From Acanthochlamys bracteata (lineage: Eukaryota > Streptophyta > Magnoliopsida > Pandanales > Velloziaceae), in the NCBI GenBank assembly GCA_019914995.1, contig CM034130.1:2542001-2606000 (forward strand): a DNA stretch of 64,000 nucleotides, written 5' to 3'. A model generated the notes under the pieces. It did no database searches and was not told the origin of the DNA. It was given only the letters and a program-made list of their open reading frames with translations. Positions 14,501 through 27,773 of the stretch are shown piece after piece (position 1 is the first letter of the stretch; each line of letters opens with the position of its first letter). Both the position numbers and the translations under genes were made by a program.

Positions 14501-17500
14501 CAGGGATGTCAAGAAGGCATAGCGCATAGTATCCATCCCAAGTACACGAGTTAGCTGTATACCGGCTTTGAAACCCTCCATGCAGAGAAGCACACGAGGT
14601 TTATTCTCACCTTCCTCCATCGTAACAGAAAACGTTGCAAGCAAAGGCCAACCCACAGCTTCAAGCATGGGCCTGACAAGCTCAATCTGCTGGGCCGTAT
14701 GGAAAACACCCCTTTTTGCCCCTTGTTTTTTGAACAGTGCTCGTATTTGCTTGACAATCTGATCACTCTCTGCCTTAGTATCTGTCACTGACCTCCTCTT
14801 TGGAAGAGCCAGATTTAGAACATTGACAAGACGGCCTCTTTCCTCTGTTTCAGGCCTATGCTTAGTGGATTTTCCTACATCTGAAGTATCATCCTTCATT
14901 TTTATCTCTTCATTGACAATTGAATCATAAATCTCCTCCAGAAGTTCCCTTGGGGCACACTCTTCTGTGTCACTTGCAGAGTTCATGCGCACAAAATCTG
15001 ATTTAGACATTTTTGGCCAAATCATGGGATTGTGAGCATCAGTATTCAACATAATAACCGCATAAGCAAGAACATATGCAGTATCTGCATTCTTAAAGAG
15101 TCCAGGATTATCCGCACAGTACCTGTGAAGATTCAATAACTTTTGTTTAATTTCAGACAATGATATGCTGAAGCAACATGACTGAATGCACAACCACATT
15201 TACCGCTCAGCAAACTTCTCCATAATGCGGTCAATTTTTTGGGCTTCTCCAGGAAGTCGGAAACCTCTCAGAAACTCTCGAATTGCAGCATCAAACTTCA
15301 AACTGGAGAAGTTCATGGAATCAACATATGCATGCATGACGGCAAGTGGGAATTCCTCATGCTGGCCCAGATACTCACCAATCATAGTCTAAGCAGAAGA
15401 ACTTAAGTAAATAATTACAATAACGAAAAGGAAGGGGAGGTAGAAGGGGACTGAAGGTGAAGATCGGTGCAGCTACCTTATCCAAGTTAGGAGTATTCTT
15501 CAAGAATTGAGCCACTGATGATGGTTTGTTGTCGACTAGATTGTTTGATAATAAGTATGCTAGACCTTTACTAGGCTTCCGATTAAACTGAGCACATAGA
15601 ATTAGCTCTCATTATGCACTATAAGAAATATTAAACTTCTACAATACCTCAAAAGCAGAAACCATTGGAAAGCTCTTTTCCTTAACCTTTCAGTAATAAG
15701 TTGGAAGTTATGCTGTAAACATATAGATTCCTTTCTCTACCTCTGATATTGCAGCTTCCATTGTAGACTTGTGAGCTTTTGCTTTTTCAAACTGATTGGG
15801 GCCCTCTTCACGAACTTTTAACTCGTCAACTGCAGGAAGATCTCTAGCTGAAGCCTCCTCTTCAAAGGACTGAACTATGTTACCATGTTTCTCAGATTCC
15901 CTCTGTAGCTTCTCCCAATCAGCCAAAGACTTGAGAACACTCACAAGGCACTAGAAAAACCAAACAAATTTGAGTGATTTAAAAATGGAACAAGCCAAAA
16001 GTAGAAGGGGACTGCCTACCTGCAGAGATGATGCTTTAATTGAAGTAACCTGAGATGAATTAACTGAATTGGGATCTGGGCTTTGTGTTCCTTGTGCAAT
16101 TTTTGAAAGACCGCCAACCTTTTAAGAGAGACCCAAAGATGCAGTTTGTTTGAGTCACCAAATTCCATGAGGACAAAATAAAAATCCAATAACACTAATA
16201 ATACAAAATGTTCGCAGGGATTACCATGCGTTCAAAAAGATTTGGCGCTTCAAAATCACAGTCATAATTTATGAAAATGTCTGCAAGCATTTGTGGATCT
16301 CTGCACACTTTGTCAAGCATTCTGCATGCATGTAAACGCTATACTAGTTAAATAAAAATATAAAGTGAGCAGAATTTGCTACTTGCCACTCTATAATGAA
16401 GATAAATTAAGTGAAAACTTGCAAAAATTACCGGAGGACGCTTGTCCTTTGGTTAATGGGAATGTCAGAGCCATCCAACGCCCTTATTATTATCAAAGGG
16501 AAAAAGACACCAATTTCACCCTGCAAATAATTGGTTTAACAAATTGCTACAGGTATATACTGTATTGCCATTATACCTTACGGCTTTCTCTAAATGCAGG
16601 TTTAGAGAAAACTTCCAAAGGTTTCTTATTGCCATTATACCTTAAGGCTTTCTCTAAATCGCAGCAGCAGCACAGTGAATATTCCTGTCGCATGCTGTTA
16701 TAAAAGAAGATTTCATTACCATGGTAAAAAAACCATACAGCAACATAATACGGTATATAGCAATTACAGATAAATGAATCACAGAGAACAATCAAGCAAC
16801 CTGAAATACAGCTGGAGAAGGAGAAACAGAAGCTCGCAGCAAAGCATAAGACAAATATGCCTTGACAGAGTCAATAAAGTGGAAATTTTTGGTGAAGGAT
16901 TGGGTAACTCCTTCCAGCAAGCCCTGCACAATCACAATAGACACTCTTGATTTAAGAGCTTATTAACTGCATATAGCAAAAGACATCTTTACACAATACA
17001 TGAATCTTGAACCAGGATTAAGCATATAACAAGTATAACTGCTTGAAGAAAAATTGCATCTTTACAGAAAGCATAATATTAAGAGATATTTGAATGCATC
17101 ATTAGCAACATAAGTGAAACGAGGTATTGAACATTCAAAGTAAATTTCCCATTGCTACTCAAATTTTAGTAAAACCAATAAGGTACACCTGATACTTGAT
17201 AGGATCCAAATATATTTCAATCAAACCTGTAAAAGCTCAAGAGACAAAAGCCTAGTCTTTGTTGTAACCTCATCAGTCTCCTCCTTCATGCCCATCTACA
17301 GAATTGTACATGTAAATAATTGGTGAAATTCCTACTTATTCAGGAATACAAGAGCATGAGATAAAACTGTACCTTGCAGAGTGTGCGAAATAGCAACAAA
17401 GCATCTCGTTGCCCTATGCTCATACTCTCAAGATCAATTCCTCTAAACAACAAAAAGTTTACAGTCAGACTACATGTGCAAGAAATGGCACAAATGTTTA

Positions 17501-20500
17501 TGTTGGTGATCATACAGCATAGAAACATACATTAAATTTTCAACCAGAAAGAAAATCACACTAAAAACCATACACTAAAATTTGCAACAGATAAAATCAC
17601 CTTGAAATTTTCTTCCCATCCTCAAGATGGACAGCTTTATCAAGAACAGCTTCAAGACCCTGAACGAAGAAAAATTATTGGCAAAGCAACTTCATATCCT
17701 TACCTTCGCATGGAAACACAGAGACACAAGCAAAAGCAAAATTCTTTATTGCAGGCAAAAGGTGAACCTTGATATCAGCTCCTCCAGCCATGTTCTGAAG
17801 CACTTCAACAGATGTGGCAGATGCATCGTCTCCTCTATTTATGGACAGTGCATCTCCTAGAGTAAATTTCTTCTCATCTTGGTCGTCTGAGGTTATCTCC
17901 CCATTATCTATTGAAGCAGAGACGGCTGAAGCAGTATTTGTACTTCTAGGGCTGTCAGATGTGGAAGAAGGAACCTGCATAAGCAGTAAGCTATGTGACT
18001 GAGAATCAAATAAGACATTGTTCACTTTCTCACAGATTTCGGAGGCAATGGACTTGCCCCCTTTAGTGGTCCACCAGTTCCTAGTTCCACGGTACACTGG
18101 ACCAGCTAGTTTGTATGTTAGGGGGGGAAACTAAACCTGATCAGATTCCATCCGCCTGAACACAATGCTGATCATCTGCGTCAACATTGCCTTTGAGGTC
18201 GCCTGATTAATTGAGCTCTTGCTACAATACCGAGATTTTAGGATCAGTGCCAAGTCACATGTCAGCATGAACGAAAAAGTTGCATTACCTGTTCAAAGCG
18301 ATATTGTAGCAAACTCGAATAACTCCTAGCAAAGGTTCTCCATGCACTGGACGTCAAGAAAAAGAAATTGACATTTAGGTCCTTAAGCAACAAAAACATC
18401 CGTAATGAAGCCCTTTTAAGCTAGAAACTGAGCTATATAAAATATAAATTTCACTATTACTTTGCTAACAAGTAACAACCACTTTTAAATGTGTGCCTCA
18501 AATCCATCAAGGAAGTCTAACAGGCTATAGCATTAGACATATTAGCATAATTCCCTCAAGTGCTTTTTAAACTGGGAACATCTTTTACTTATCAGCAATG
18601 ATTTAGGAAGTTTAAGGGAAGACTCCTAATAGGAAATCCAGGTAAATCAGACAAGGGTTCAAGCGAGAAAGAGATGACCAGTAAACTTGTTCAACAATAA
18701 AACTTTTGTAGAAAATGACAAGTTAAACAATGGCCTAACTAAATAGCCCATTAAGCAAGGGGAATTCGCACAAGGAAGAAATTATAATAAGACAAGACAA
18801 CAAATCACAGGAAAAACAAAGATGAGAAGGACTGTCTTCTCCGTTGCAAGATTAGAACATTGAAGACTCTCTGGTGCAACTTTACAATGCCAAAGAACAA
18901 ATAAATTACTCAACATAAAAGGGGATCTGGATGTTTAGAAAGTTCTCCAGAAAATAAACTACCTCTAAATTTTGCTGATGCCACAGCTGTGAGAAGTACT
19001 TTCAAAACTTGAAGAATGGTGCTGCAAAGTGCAAAAAAAACCTCAAATTTCATTTTTGACAAAGGATTATCCATATAGTGCAACAATATACACTAGACAT
19101 ACCTGTCAGATGAAAAATTGTCAATACAGCCACAGACAATGTTGAGAATATCCGTAAACAATGGAGAATTCTTTCCGCCCTCAAGACCAGCATCACCTTC
19201 TAAATGATCGTAGGCTATGAGTTTCTGATAACAAAACTATCATCAATAACTACTAACAGTGGGAGCAGATAATCCAGGAAAAGAAAGCAAAAGAAAAACA
19301 TTGAATACATTAAAACTACAGTCCAGATGTAGACTGTTCAAGGATAAGGAAGAGCATTTGCATGCAAGGGATGACTCATAAAGAAACTTATAGGTACCAT
19401 TTGCAAATTTTAACCGTGACACTGAAGCAAACAGAATGTATCTTCTTTTATGAAAATTTGAACAAAGTGGGTGTAGCACTTCAGTAGAATTGAGATGTTC
19501 ACAAATCTGCCAGATCTTGAGAGAGCAGTGAGAGAGGATGTTATGTTGAATGCTTTCAACATTACTTCACAACAAAAAATTTCTTCCAATTGAACTACAA
19601 GTAATAACTCAAAGCAAGAGAAGCACCATACATGAAGACAATCTAAAGCAAGTTCCACGAGCTTTATATTTGTTGTTTCAAATGCTAGCCTGAGTGGCTG
19701 TAAGACAATTTCAGCTTGATTCCCTTCCAAGGTGTGCCCAGCACTAGCTAAAGCCAGCTTGATTGGTTCGCTGCTCTTTACTAACTTGGAACCAGGATCT
19801 ACATCCTGACCTGCGGCTGCAGAAGACTGTTGAACACCCGGCGCAGGTTGCTCCTGATTCACCTCATCACTGTGCGCAATACAGACAACGCTAATAGGTT
19901 TGTAAATAGTGCTAGAAAGGTACATATACCATGAAATAGGTCCTTATGGACTGCAATGAAACATTACTACCAATATTATCTAGAGCATAAAGTGGCCTCT
20001 TCTTCATTGCTTGTACTAATTTTCAGATTGCGAAACATTTTTATGTAAGTGGAGCCAGCTGGTCAATTGTGGATGAGCTTCGAGATTGTTCTGGTCTACT
20101 AAAGTAGGACTTCAACATCAAATTTTCTTGATGATAGACATTGCAGCTTGAGGCAAGAATTAAGTTTTTAAAACAGTACCTAGACTTCAAGAATCTACGA
20201 TGGATTCCGATCATGTCAAACATTAGAAAAGCTACTAGGCAAGTATATTGCATCTTCAAATCATAAAACACTTACAGTTTGAAGAATATATGGTCTACAA
20301 TACAAGAAGCTGGAGTTCAATTTGTGTTGAACATTCCAAACAAAGCCTACTCTGCAAGTATAATGCATAAATCTTAAAACATACCTCCCATCCTCTGCTG
20401 GCACTTCAGCTTTGTCCCTTTCACCAGAAACAGTATCTTGTTTAATCTCTTTCATATTGTCTACATGAAAAGAGCAAGAAGAGATGCATACATTTCAATT

Positions 20501-21651
20501 TTCATTTCCCATACAACACTGGATGAATCTTTCATAACATGCAAAGACTTGGTGTAAATATTGTTGCTGATATAAGGAAGCCATGACTGCAGACAATGAC
20601 AACAATCTAAATATGTACATGAATCAAACGGATCTATCGAGGAAGTTGTCTTCTTTCTAGTTTATTAGTATTAGACAACACAGCACTGTGTATATCAACA
20701 GATTATTTGGGAATATTGGAATCGTCATGTTATGAAGTCATGGACGCCATGACAACAACTTGAGCACTCTAATCCCTATTGAATTTTAATAGTACAAGCA
20801 TATGAACATTCGCAAACCCATGTGAGCATCTTTAATGAACATGAGCTTCTTATTCTTTTAAATTTCCTGCTCACAAAAATAGGCGCTGAAAGATAAAATG
20901 CCTATATGCACTAAAATGCACATATGAACATCAACATTTGAAACAGGCTCGAACAATAGGTTTCACAATAATTAAAGCATTTGCCATGAGCATATGGATC
21001 CCAAAAGTCCATATGCAAAGAATCATTCACATCACCATTCCACTTGCGCTGTTGTCCATTCTATAGGCTCTGTTTAACACATGCTATTGCATTAAGAACC
21101 TTCCTTTTCAGGATACTTTAACTGGTCTGTTTTGTTGCAAACTCTATCAAGCTGCAATTTCATAGTAAGCCATTTCTGAAAACTCAAACATAGAATTCTG
21201 CCATTGCAGTTTCATAATGAATCGCACACTTTTGTCTTAAAAGCCTAATCAGCTAATTCCAAACTAATCCAAGAGAAACTCTGAAATGTAGCAGGCCAAT
21301 TCTTCTGATCAACTTAAAGTCCAAAAAACTCAAGATTTAGATCAGCATTTGAAAAACGTAGTGGTTTTTTTTTACTTAGTTAGATGAAACGACTAGCAGC
21401 TTTAAAACACGCTCATTTCGCTAGAGACGAGTATAAAAGCTACAGAAACCCAGTGCCGCTCAACAATGCAATCTAATCTAACTCAACGAAGAACAAAGCA
21501 GTTTAAGATCTTATTAAAAGAGAAAGTGAATTAACGTACCGAGACAATTTTTTATAGCCTCCTGAAGATTGGGATACTTCTTGCCATTAGCGCACTCCTT
21601 GAGCATAGACTCGAAGGAGCGAGTGACGAAACCCCCCGCAGCACCAGCCAT
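5883..21651 (-). CDS. BIG5: Brefeldin A-inhibited ARF guanine-nucleotide exchange factor, BIG5/BEN1/MIN7 type (multi-exon)
   Basis: A large Sec7 ARF-GEF spread over more than 25 exons. The start at 21651 opens [19 protein letters not shown], resembling the BIG5 N-terminus rather than the BIG1-4 one. Coding blocks in order include the DCB region ([10 protein letters not shown], about 19633-19868), TLGDALS (17.8 kb), [13 protein letters not shown] (17.4 kb), [13 protein letters not shown] (15.8 kb) and Sec7 (about 14500-15590). The glutamic finger is in [11 protein letters not shown], Glu codon 15245-15247, followed by [23 protein letters not shown] regions follow ([58 protein letters not shown]). 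The last two exons are 6327-6422 and 5883-5960, both with proper GT/AG sites. Family knowledge: it acts at the trans-Golgi network/early endosome, activating ARF for PIN recycling and immunity. I see no break in the exons I joined, although not every splice site was placed. Confidence 0.93.
6108..6147. repeat. GA-rich microsatellite in a BIG5 intron
   Basis: A (GA)n run interrupted by two GACA units, lying in the intron between the last two coding exons of the ARF-GEF. Read along the transcript it is a CT-rich tract about 150 bp upstream of the final 3' splice site. Confidence 0.9.
8466..8528. repeat. (TA)n microsatellite, about 31 units
   Basis: An uninterrupted TA dinucleotide array in the BIG5 intron. 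It directly abuts the left end of the palindromic element at 8529. A shorter (AT)6 stretch at 8949-8960 borders the right end of that element, so the element sits inside TA-repeat DNA. Confidence 0.95.
8529..8948. mobile_element. Palindromic foldback element / MITE with about 190-bp arms (copy 1)
   Basis: Bases 8529-8717 and 8758-8948 are inverted copies of each other along their whole length. They differ at scattered positions and are separated by a loop of about 40 bp. The outer ends read GAAGGGATAGAGACACTCC on the left and, in reverse complement, GAAGGGATAGGGGCACTCC on the right. Shared inner blocks include CCGTTTGTGGCCGTGGAGAC, CATCTCGATCGGACTACGAA and TAGACCTTCATCCG. No transposase is present, so it is non-autonomous. 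It is flanked by TA repeats on both sides, which hides any target duplication. The superfamily cannot be fixed by eye. Confidence 0.85.
8961..9290. mobile_element. Second, older foldback element related to copy 1
   Basis: It starts 13 bp after copy 1, beyond a short (AT)n run, and ends GGTGCCCCTATCC just before a TATG repeat. The two halves are imperfect inverted copies: CAACCGTTGGATATGAAAAA on the left against a diverged complement near 9235-9255, and CCACGAATCGATCTTTATCC against GATAGAGGTCGATTCGTATT. The same landmark blocks occur in the same order as in copy 1 (CCGTTGGAT, CGAATCGA, TTGATCA), but the arms match each other less well. It is therefore an older or more distant member of the same family. 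Confidence 0.7.
9419..9678. mobile_element. Tourist-like (PIF/Harbinger) MITE with TTA target duplication
   Basis: A 260-bp AT-rich element in the BIG5 intron. The left end GGGGGTGTTTGGGATTGCTT and right end (reverse complement) GGGGGTGTTTGGTAGTGCTT form a terminal inverted repeat. TTA lies directly outside each end (9416-9418 and 9679-9681), as expected for PIF/Harbinger insertion. The core contains TTTAAAAATTTAGAAAGT, a block seen in other AT-rich repeats of the window. There is no coding capacity. Confidence 0.8.
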
Positions 21652-22524
21652 AGTTGGATCTCCTCGAGATCTGTGCCCCGATCGATGGATCTCGGCGGAG
21701 CTATTGGTGCGATAGAGAAGGAAGAGAAGAAGAATATGGTTTCTTTGCCGGATCTGGATTCCCGGCGACGGAGCGCGCTCTCTGAAAACGAGAGTCAAGA
21801 CTGTGGCCACATGACGAAAGGAATTTGGGGTGGTTGATTACGTATTCACTTTTGCGTTTAAGTCCATACATAAACGAGTATTTGAAATCAAGTGTGGTGT
21901 ATTTCTTTCAAATTAGAGTGCTGTAAATTTTTTAATAATATAACAACAGTGATTCAAATGGAGCTGAAGGTACTACGGTGATCATTGTTAGTTTCGTTTT
22001 TTCATTACTTATTGCAATGATGAGACAGATTATATGATTATAGTTCGAACAAATATAAAAATTTCTTCGAATTTGAAATGAAGTGCTGATTTTATGGTTT
22101 TTTTTATCTTTTTCATGATTAATGTACAAGTTTTATTCTTGTTTAAAGAAATACTCTTAACATTATTTAGTGCATGTTACTATATAAAATTTATAAAAAA
22201 ATACTCAATATTAATATATTTTTTTATATTCTCTTCTCTCATGCTTTTTCTAAATTGATTGTGAATAAGCATTGAATTTTTATTTAGCAAACTATCTTCT
22301 AATAAATTACATAATTTATTTTTATTAAATTTTAAATTTAAGTTAGTTATCTCAATTTTATTTATAATTTATCTTTTATTAAATTTAACTTTACCTATAT
22401 TAATTTTATAATTCTTATTTGTATAAATTAAAACACAAATTAATTAGACGACGTAGGTTAGACTTTCAAATCTCTGTACTAGTCAGTATTCGCTTGGATA
22501 TATATGATATATATATATATCCTT

Positions 22525-22559
<35 letters not shown>

Positions 22560-23633
22560 AGAAATTTTCAAATTTATATCCATACATACGAAAAATAAAT
22601 AACAATCTTAATGCAATCATCCTTGAACAAGCTAACCGCTCTAATATTAAACCTTTCATTCGATTCTTGCCCATATCCTCTCGGACCGGTTCGCCCTGTC
22701 AATCACCCCAAGTTTTATCCTAGCAAGTCTTACATTTATGTACGCTATTACATTTATGAACTTCTCCTTGCTCCGTATCAAGAGCATTTCTTTTGCTCTA
22801 TATTCCCTCGTGAATGTTAAAATCACTTTCGGTTATCATTTTTTTTGGGTAGAATCTAGCTTTGATACAATTTTTCACAAATTTATAGTTTTAATTTGGC
22901 TCGTGCACACTTATTCACTTTTTTATGATTAAGTCAGCCGTTTTTTTTAACATAACTATCAAAAATAGCTAAAAAATTTTGTACGGACTTGAAGAAAAAA
23001 TTTGAAGTAAAAAATACATTTGGTAAGAGAACTTAAAAAAAAATTATTTATTTGCACTCTGCTTTGTTACGGAGTTTCGCTTTATGACTACAATAAGCGT
23101 CTTGACTTTCTATTTATACTCAAAAAAAATTAATTTAATCAGAAGTTGAGAACATTGGTGTAGAATATCTTTATACAAATTCATACAAAAATCTCTAACT
23201 TAAAAAATATCTAAATTATGTAAAATATTGCTACACTATTCTAAACTTGTCTTAAAATATTCTAAGTGTTCAAAATAATCTTCATACTCTAAATATATCT
23301 CATATAAAGAATAATTTATCTAAATAAAAAAGTATTTATGAACATAAGAAGGAGCAGAGAAAAAGTCAAACTAATCATTTCTTGACATACATAATGCACG
23401 GAGAAGTAGTTCACCTGAGAAAGAAGAGGCTTGATTGAACCACCGACAGTTGTACTGGTCACTTAAAAGCCTATAACGGACTACCAACCTGGCCCATGAA
23501 TACAATGGGCTTTCTAGAAGTTTTTCGGCCCTAACAACTAACGTATATACAGCAATTTCCTTTGATCTTTGAGTCGCCGCGTACCATATAATATCGTACT
23601 TCTCTGTTGTTGTCGTTCTTCTTCTTTTTCCCC
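21652..23633. other. Divergent intergenic region between BIG5 and the RING-H2 gene
   Basis: The first 150-200 bp above the ARF-GEF start are GC-richer and should hold its 5' UTR and promoter. The rest is AT-rich with a (TA)n array at about 22497-22556. No gene is supported. The open frames here are short, and one runs through the TA repeat. Confidence 0.5.
22497..22556. repeat. (TA)n microsatellite, interrupted
   Basis: Two TA-dinucleotide stretches separated by a short CCTTACAA interruption in intergenic DNA. Unlike the array at 8466, I see no foldback element attached. Confidence 0.9.
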
Positions 23634-24184
23634 ATGAATACAAATGTCCAATACCGCCGGCGTCTTCTCGGCAATCCGGGAGGACCGTATTCATCATCAT
23701 CAATAACACCAGATATTCAAAAAACACTCTTAATCTGTTTCTTCGCAATCTTCTTCACCGTTTTCGTCTACCACGCCTTATGGGCACTATTCGCTATAGC
23801 CGGTGCTTCCGAAGCCGCCATAACAGGAATAAGCAAAGAGAAATTGTCAAAGACATGGTTCGACGGCTGGATGAATGTATACCTGTAGCGATTTACCCGC
23901 CGCCGAGTTCTTTGTCGACGAAAGAGGAGTGCGCGATTTGTCTTGCGGAGTATGTTGATGGGGATAAAGTCAGGCTGTTGCCGGAATGCAAGCATGTGTT
24001 TCATTGCGAGTGCATTGATCGCTGGCTAATTACTCGGTCCTCTTTCTGTCCGATTTGTAGACGGCTTGCTGTGTGCCGTGATGCTGAGCCTGCGACGCGG
24101 AGCTGCGATGTTGTTGCCGTCGACGTTGCTGTTAATAACGTGCCGGAGACGACAGGATGGCACCCGCACTTGTCCCCATTGTGA
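23634..24184 (+). pseudogene. Membrane-anchored RING-H2 ubiquitin ligase (ATL-like), frameshifted as read
   Basis: From the ATG at 23634 the frame encodes a short Arg-rich lead ([10 protein letters not shown]) and a strong hydrophobic segment, [20 protein letters not shown], then stops at 23888. The RING lies in another frame, 23780-24184: ECAICLAEY...[17 protein letters not shown]...SFCPICRR. It has all eight ligands (C-x2-C, C-x-H-x2-H-x2-C, C-x2-C), with 11 rather than the usual ATL 10 residues before the last pair. The two frames overlap at 23780-23888, just where ATL proteins carry the linker between membrane span and RING. No intron of usable length fits. Either the gene is broken by a small indel or the base sequence has an error. 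ATL-family E3s act at membranes in stress and defence signalling. Confidence 0.65.
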
Positions 24185-24639
24185 TCAGCAGTCCTATTTA
24201 TTTTATATTACCAATGTGTTAGTTCCACTTGTGGAACATCTCCGAAATTTTGGCTTCTGTGCGTGTGTTTAATTTAATTACAATTTTAAGTTTTTTAGAA
24301 AATAGTTCGTTTCAGGATTGCGTGCTTACTGAATGATGACTCTTATTTAACACCTATAGTACTTCGTATTCCTTCATGCAACTTTTGTATATAGAAATCT
24401 AATGTATCCAATCCTTCATCAATACTGCGAGTTCCACTAGTAATACCTAGTGAAAACACCGAAAATACTATCCGAAACCATAGATTCAGTAATGTAAAAG
24501 CCAAATAAATTTACGAAATTCATATAAATATAGAATACGTGCGATATACAAGAGAATAGAGCAGAAATGCACAAATTGAAATATAAATCCTACCCCATAG
24601 CACTATTGCAACTCATCACTTGGACTAGTACTTTCATTG
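24185..24639. other. Convergent 3' region between the RING-H2 gene and FIONA1
   Basis: About 455 bp between two stop codons on opposite strands. It should contain the 3' UTRs of both genes. I see no further gene. Confidence 0.5.
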
Positions 24640-27600
24640 CTATGAATGGGGCTTAACAAGAAGCTCCTTCTTTAGAGCTTCTTCCAATTGGCAGACGAGC
24701 GAAGAAAATATGCCTGCAAGATAAAAAAACTGAGATAATCTAAGCAGACACTCCTGTAGCATTTGGTATATGGAAAGTTTCTGAGGTTTTTGGAAAATAA
24801 TTACATGCGAATCTTCAGCAAACCTCAGCTTAATCTAAATGCTATTTCAAGTATATTATTAGCCTAAATGGCTGAACAGGTACATGGAATCTAAACGCTA
24901 AAGGAATCGAAATTGCAACTAGTCCTAAGTTGTCAATAAATTATATGTGACACCATGGATAGCAGAGGAACACTACAACAGAGTAAGACGTATTTGTGCT
25001 CATTACCCTAATCAAGTTATGTGATATTTTTTATAATAGCACATGGAAGTTCAAACTCCTAAGCTAATGCCTACAGGGCTGTCACAAAATGAATTAGTTA
25101 ACTGCAATTGTTTTCATAAAGCATTTTTTGATTGTAGGACTTCAACCATGTGCATTAATGTGAGTAAGTTCCATGTTCCTCACATATACACAAGCCAGAG
25201 GAGGCACTATTAGATACACAAGATTTTCTCCCAATATGCTTTATTAGAAGCATAAGGCTGTCCTTGGCAAACCAGCTGACATGTGCTAGAGTCCAAAAAC
25301 TCCTAAAAGTGAACTGGCATAATCCAAAACCTGAGAATGCTGTTTTGGTACATGGAATAATATTCTGTTGTTCTGATATTAATCTGAATGCATTTGAAAA
25401 CTAGACCTTCACAAGGTAGTTTTCAGAAGTGGCTTGTTGGGAAGTATGCATTAGCTTAGAAAAAGAAATAAAACAAAAACTAATTAGCAAATTATAGTTC
25501 TAGCTTTGCAAGTCTCATTTTGTGCCATGTGTGTACTAGTATTTTCTTCTGACATAATAGATCCCTAATTTCAATTATCGAAAATACTACTCAGTCAATT
25601 TTAACTTTGTTAGTAACATGATTCTAATAGTCTGCCTGTCAACCAGATTATCTAACTCCATACATATAACAGTAATATCAATCGAATACATCAACAAAGA
25701 ACTAAGGTTATACCAAGGCAAAAGAATTACAAACTTAAGTAACTACGAGCAAACAAAAAGTTTAATTCAACAATTTTGGAGGAACTTGGAGAGATGTCTA
25801 AAAGGGGGCTAGGAAAAGTAACCTTGAAATTGAGCTGCTTTCTGTGGAAGCGATCCTTTTATTAGAATAGTTCCTGGAATTTGCTCAAATACCTAAAATA
25901 GAAACAACATATATGCATGAACTTGCATACGAAAATCTTCTAAGAAAAATAGTGAGAACTAGAGCCAATACATACTGAAATCGTAAAAGATAATCCATCA
26001 GATAAACCCTTATTCATGCTTGATGAATATGTTGAAAGGCTATGGGAAGTTCCAACCAAACTACTAGCATCATCAGTGCGTAATGATTCAGTTATCTGTC
26101 TTGACAGCATAACCTTTCAAAAAGTTTAATCCACTTAGATTAAGAAATTCACTTAAATCATACGCAAAACATTTGCACTTCAAGGAATAACAGATTAAAA
26201 TTTTCCAGAGAAAGAAGTCATAAAAATTATATTTTTATTGAACGTACGTTGACAGTAAAGGCTGAGTGGTCAGCTTTAGAGTTGGCACCTATTGCTAGAA
26301 AGAACGACTCTACAGATTTCAGAACTTGATATGCACCACAACGACGTTGCAGGCCCTGAAGCATCACAAGTTGTTACTTGGCTGTATGCAATGCTTAAGG
26401 ACGTAATATAGTATACAGGAATACAAATTGAGAAAGTTAGTGGTCATACCTGAAGTGTAAATGTACAATTAGCAAGTTTAGGTATGTTTGGGATTATAAG
26501 CTTCTTGATAGGTGGGACAAATGACCAAGCAAGCCCCCAACGTGCTGTCCGACCCTGAACAAATTCAGTGGTTTTCACTATTGAAACTCCAACCTCACGG
26601 AGCTTGGCTTCCAAGTACTTCAAGTTTACTTTTCTTCCAACCATTGATGTGAACCAGCTGAAATTCCAACAGTAGAAGCAGTTAAACATCTATCATTTGA
26701 TATAAATGCATAACAAAAGAAAGAAGATGCTTGATTTACCGGAAAGAAGACTTAAGTATCACACTATCATCTATAATGTGACTAATAAAAGCTCGCTCTC
26801 CACCAGGGCAGACCATCTCAGCAGACGTGCCACCGCATGAGGTTTTTGGGTTCAAACCTGCCTCTTCATTGCTCCCAAAAAATGGAGGGTTACACATGCA
26901 GAAGTCAAAGTACTCTCCCTCTGTTATGACACCAACAAGTACTGGAAGTGTATTAAAGGAGCTCTTCTCCTCTCCTGCCTCAGCTTTTCTATCCACCTCT
27001 GCAACTATACCACCATCAAAATCATCCTTTGAATTCCCTTCACATTTCGGAGAGGATAAAGCATCTCTAGCATCCCTAACCTCAATCAATTCTGAAAGAT
27101 GGGGATTGCTCTCCACATTCTTTCGTGCCCATTCAAGTGCCACATTGGTAACATCTAAGAAAACAAAAGACCCAGCCTCTCCAACATACATCATTGAAAC
27201 CAAGCAAAAAATTCAACAAATTACCAAACTCGCAAGAAGACAAACAGCAAACCTGACCCAACAAAGCTCCAACCAAGCAACGATGCTCCTAGCAGTGGGT
27301 AGATGCAATTTGCTCCGGTCCCAATATCAAACCCTCTCACTCTCCGCTCCACAGAATCAGTGCGCGTGGGGATGATTTCAGAATTGAGCAAGTCCTCAAT
27401 CCAGTGAATGTAATTGGACCTGTTTGGCACCGTTGGACAAAGCTGCCCATCTGGAATCCACCTGTTTCTAACCCATTCAATCTTATGAACCAATTTCAAA
27501 CAAATTTGGATAACAAATTCAATCAAGTTGATGAACTAATTACCAGTTGACGGAATGATCATGGAGGAGGAGAACGCGGGTGAGCTCGCGAGTGGAGTTG

Positions 27601-27773
27601 AAATCGGTCCAATCTATTGTGAAACGGCCGGTTGTCGCAGAGGTGAAGACGAAAGGAGCAAAGGAAGGGTAAAGAGAGGCTAGCTCGCTAAAGTCTGGCG
27701 GAGATTCAGCGTAGCGATTGCGCGGGTGGATCGCCGGCGGAGGGTCTGAGCGCCGCCGCTTCTTCCCAGTCAT
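24640..27773 (-). CDS. FIO1: FIONA1 / METTL16-type RNA N6-adenosine methyltransferase (about 8 exons)
   Basis: The start at 27773 gives MTGKKRRRSDPP, then HPRNRY, LASLYPSF and DWTDFNSTRELTRVLLLHDH. Exon 2 (about 27255-27465) gives WIPDGQLCPTVPNRSNYIHW and the SAM-binding loop GFDIGTGANCIYPLLGA. Exon 3 carries VTNVALEWA and the catalytic NPPF motif (CMCNPPFF, about 26880-26891), then NPKTSCGGT and EMVCPGGE. Exon 4 has WFTSMVGRK and TTEFVQGRTARWGLAWSF. Later exons lie near 26250-26356, 25978-26113, 25825-25893 and 24640-24710, the last ending ELLVKPHS. Family knowledge: METTL16/FIO1 methylates U6 snRNA and some mRNAs and affects splicing and flowering time. Every recognised motif is intact. An acidic insert in exon 3 (around EAGEEKSSF) looks lineage-specific. 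Confidence 0.93.

Noticed and set aside
26827-27375. Plus-strand 182-codon open frame
   Set aside because: Antisense to FIONA1 exons that carry all the family motifs.
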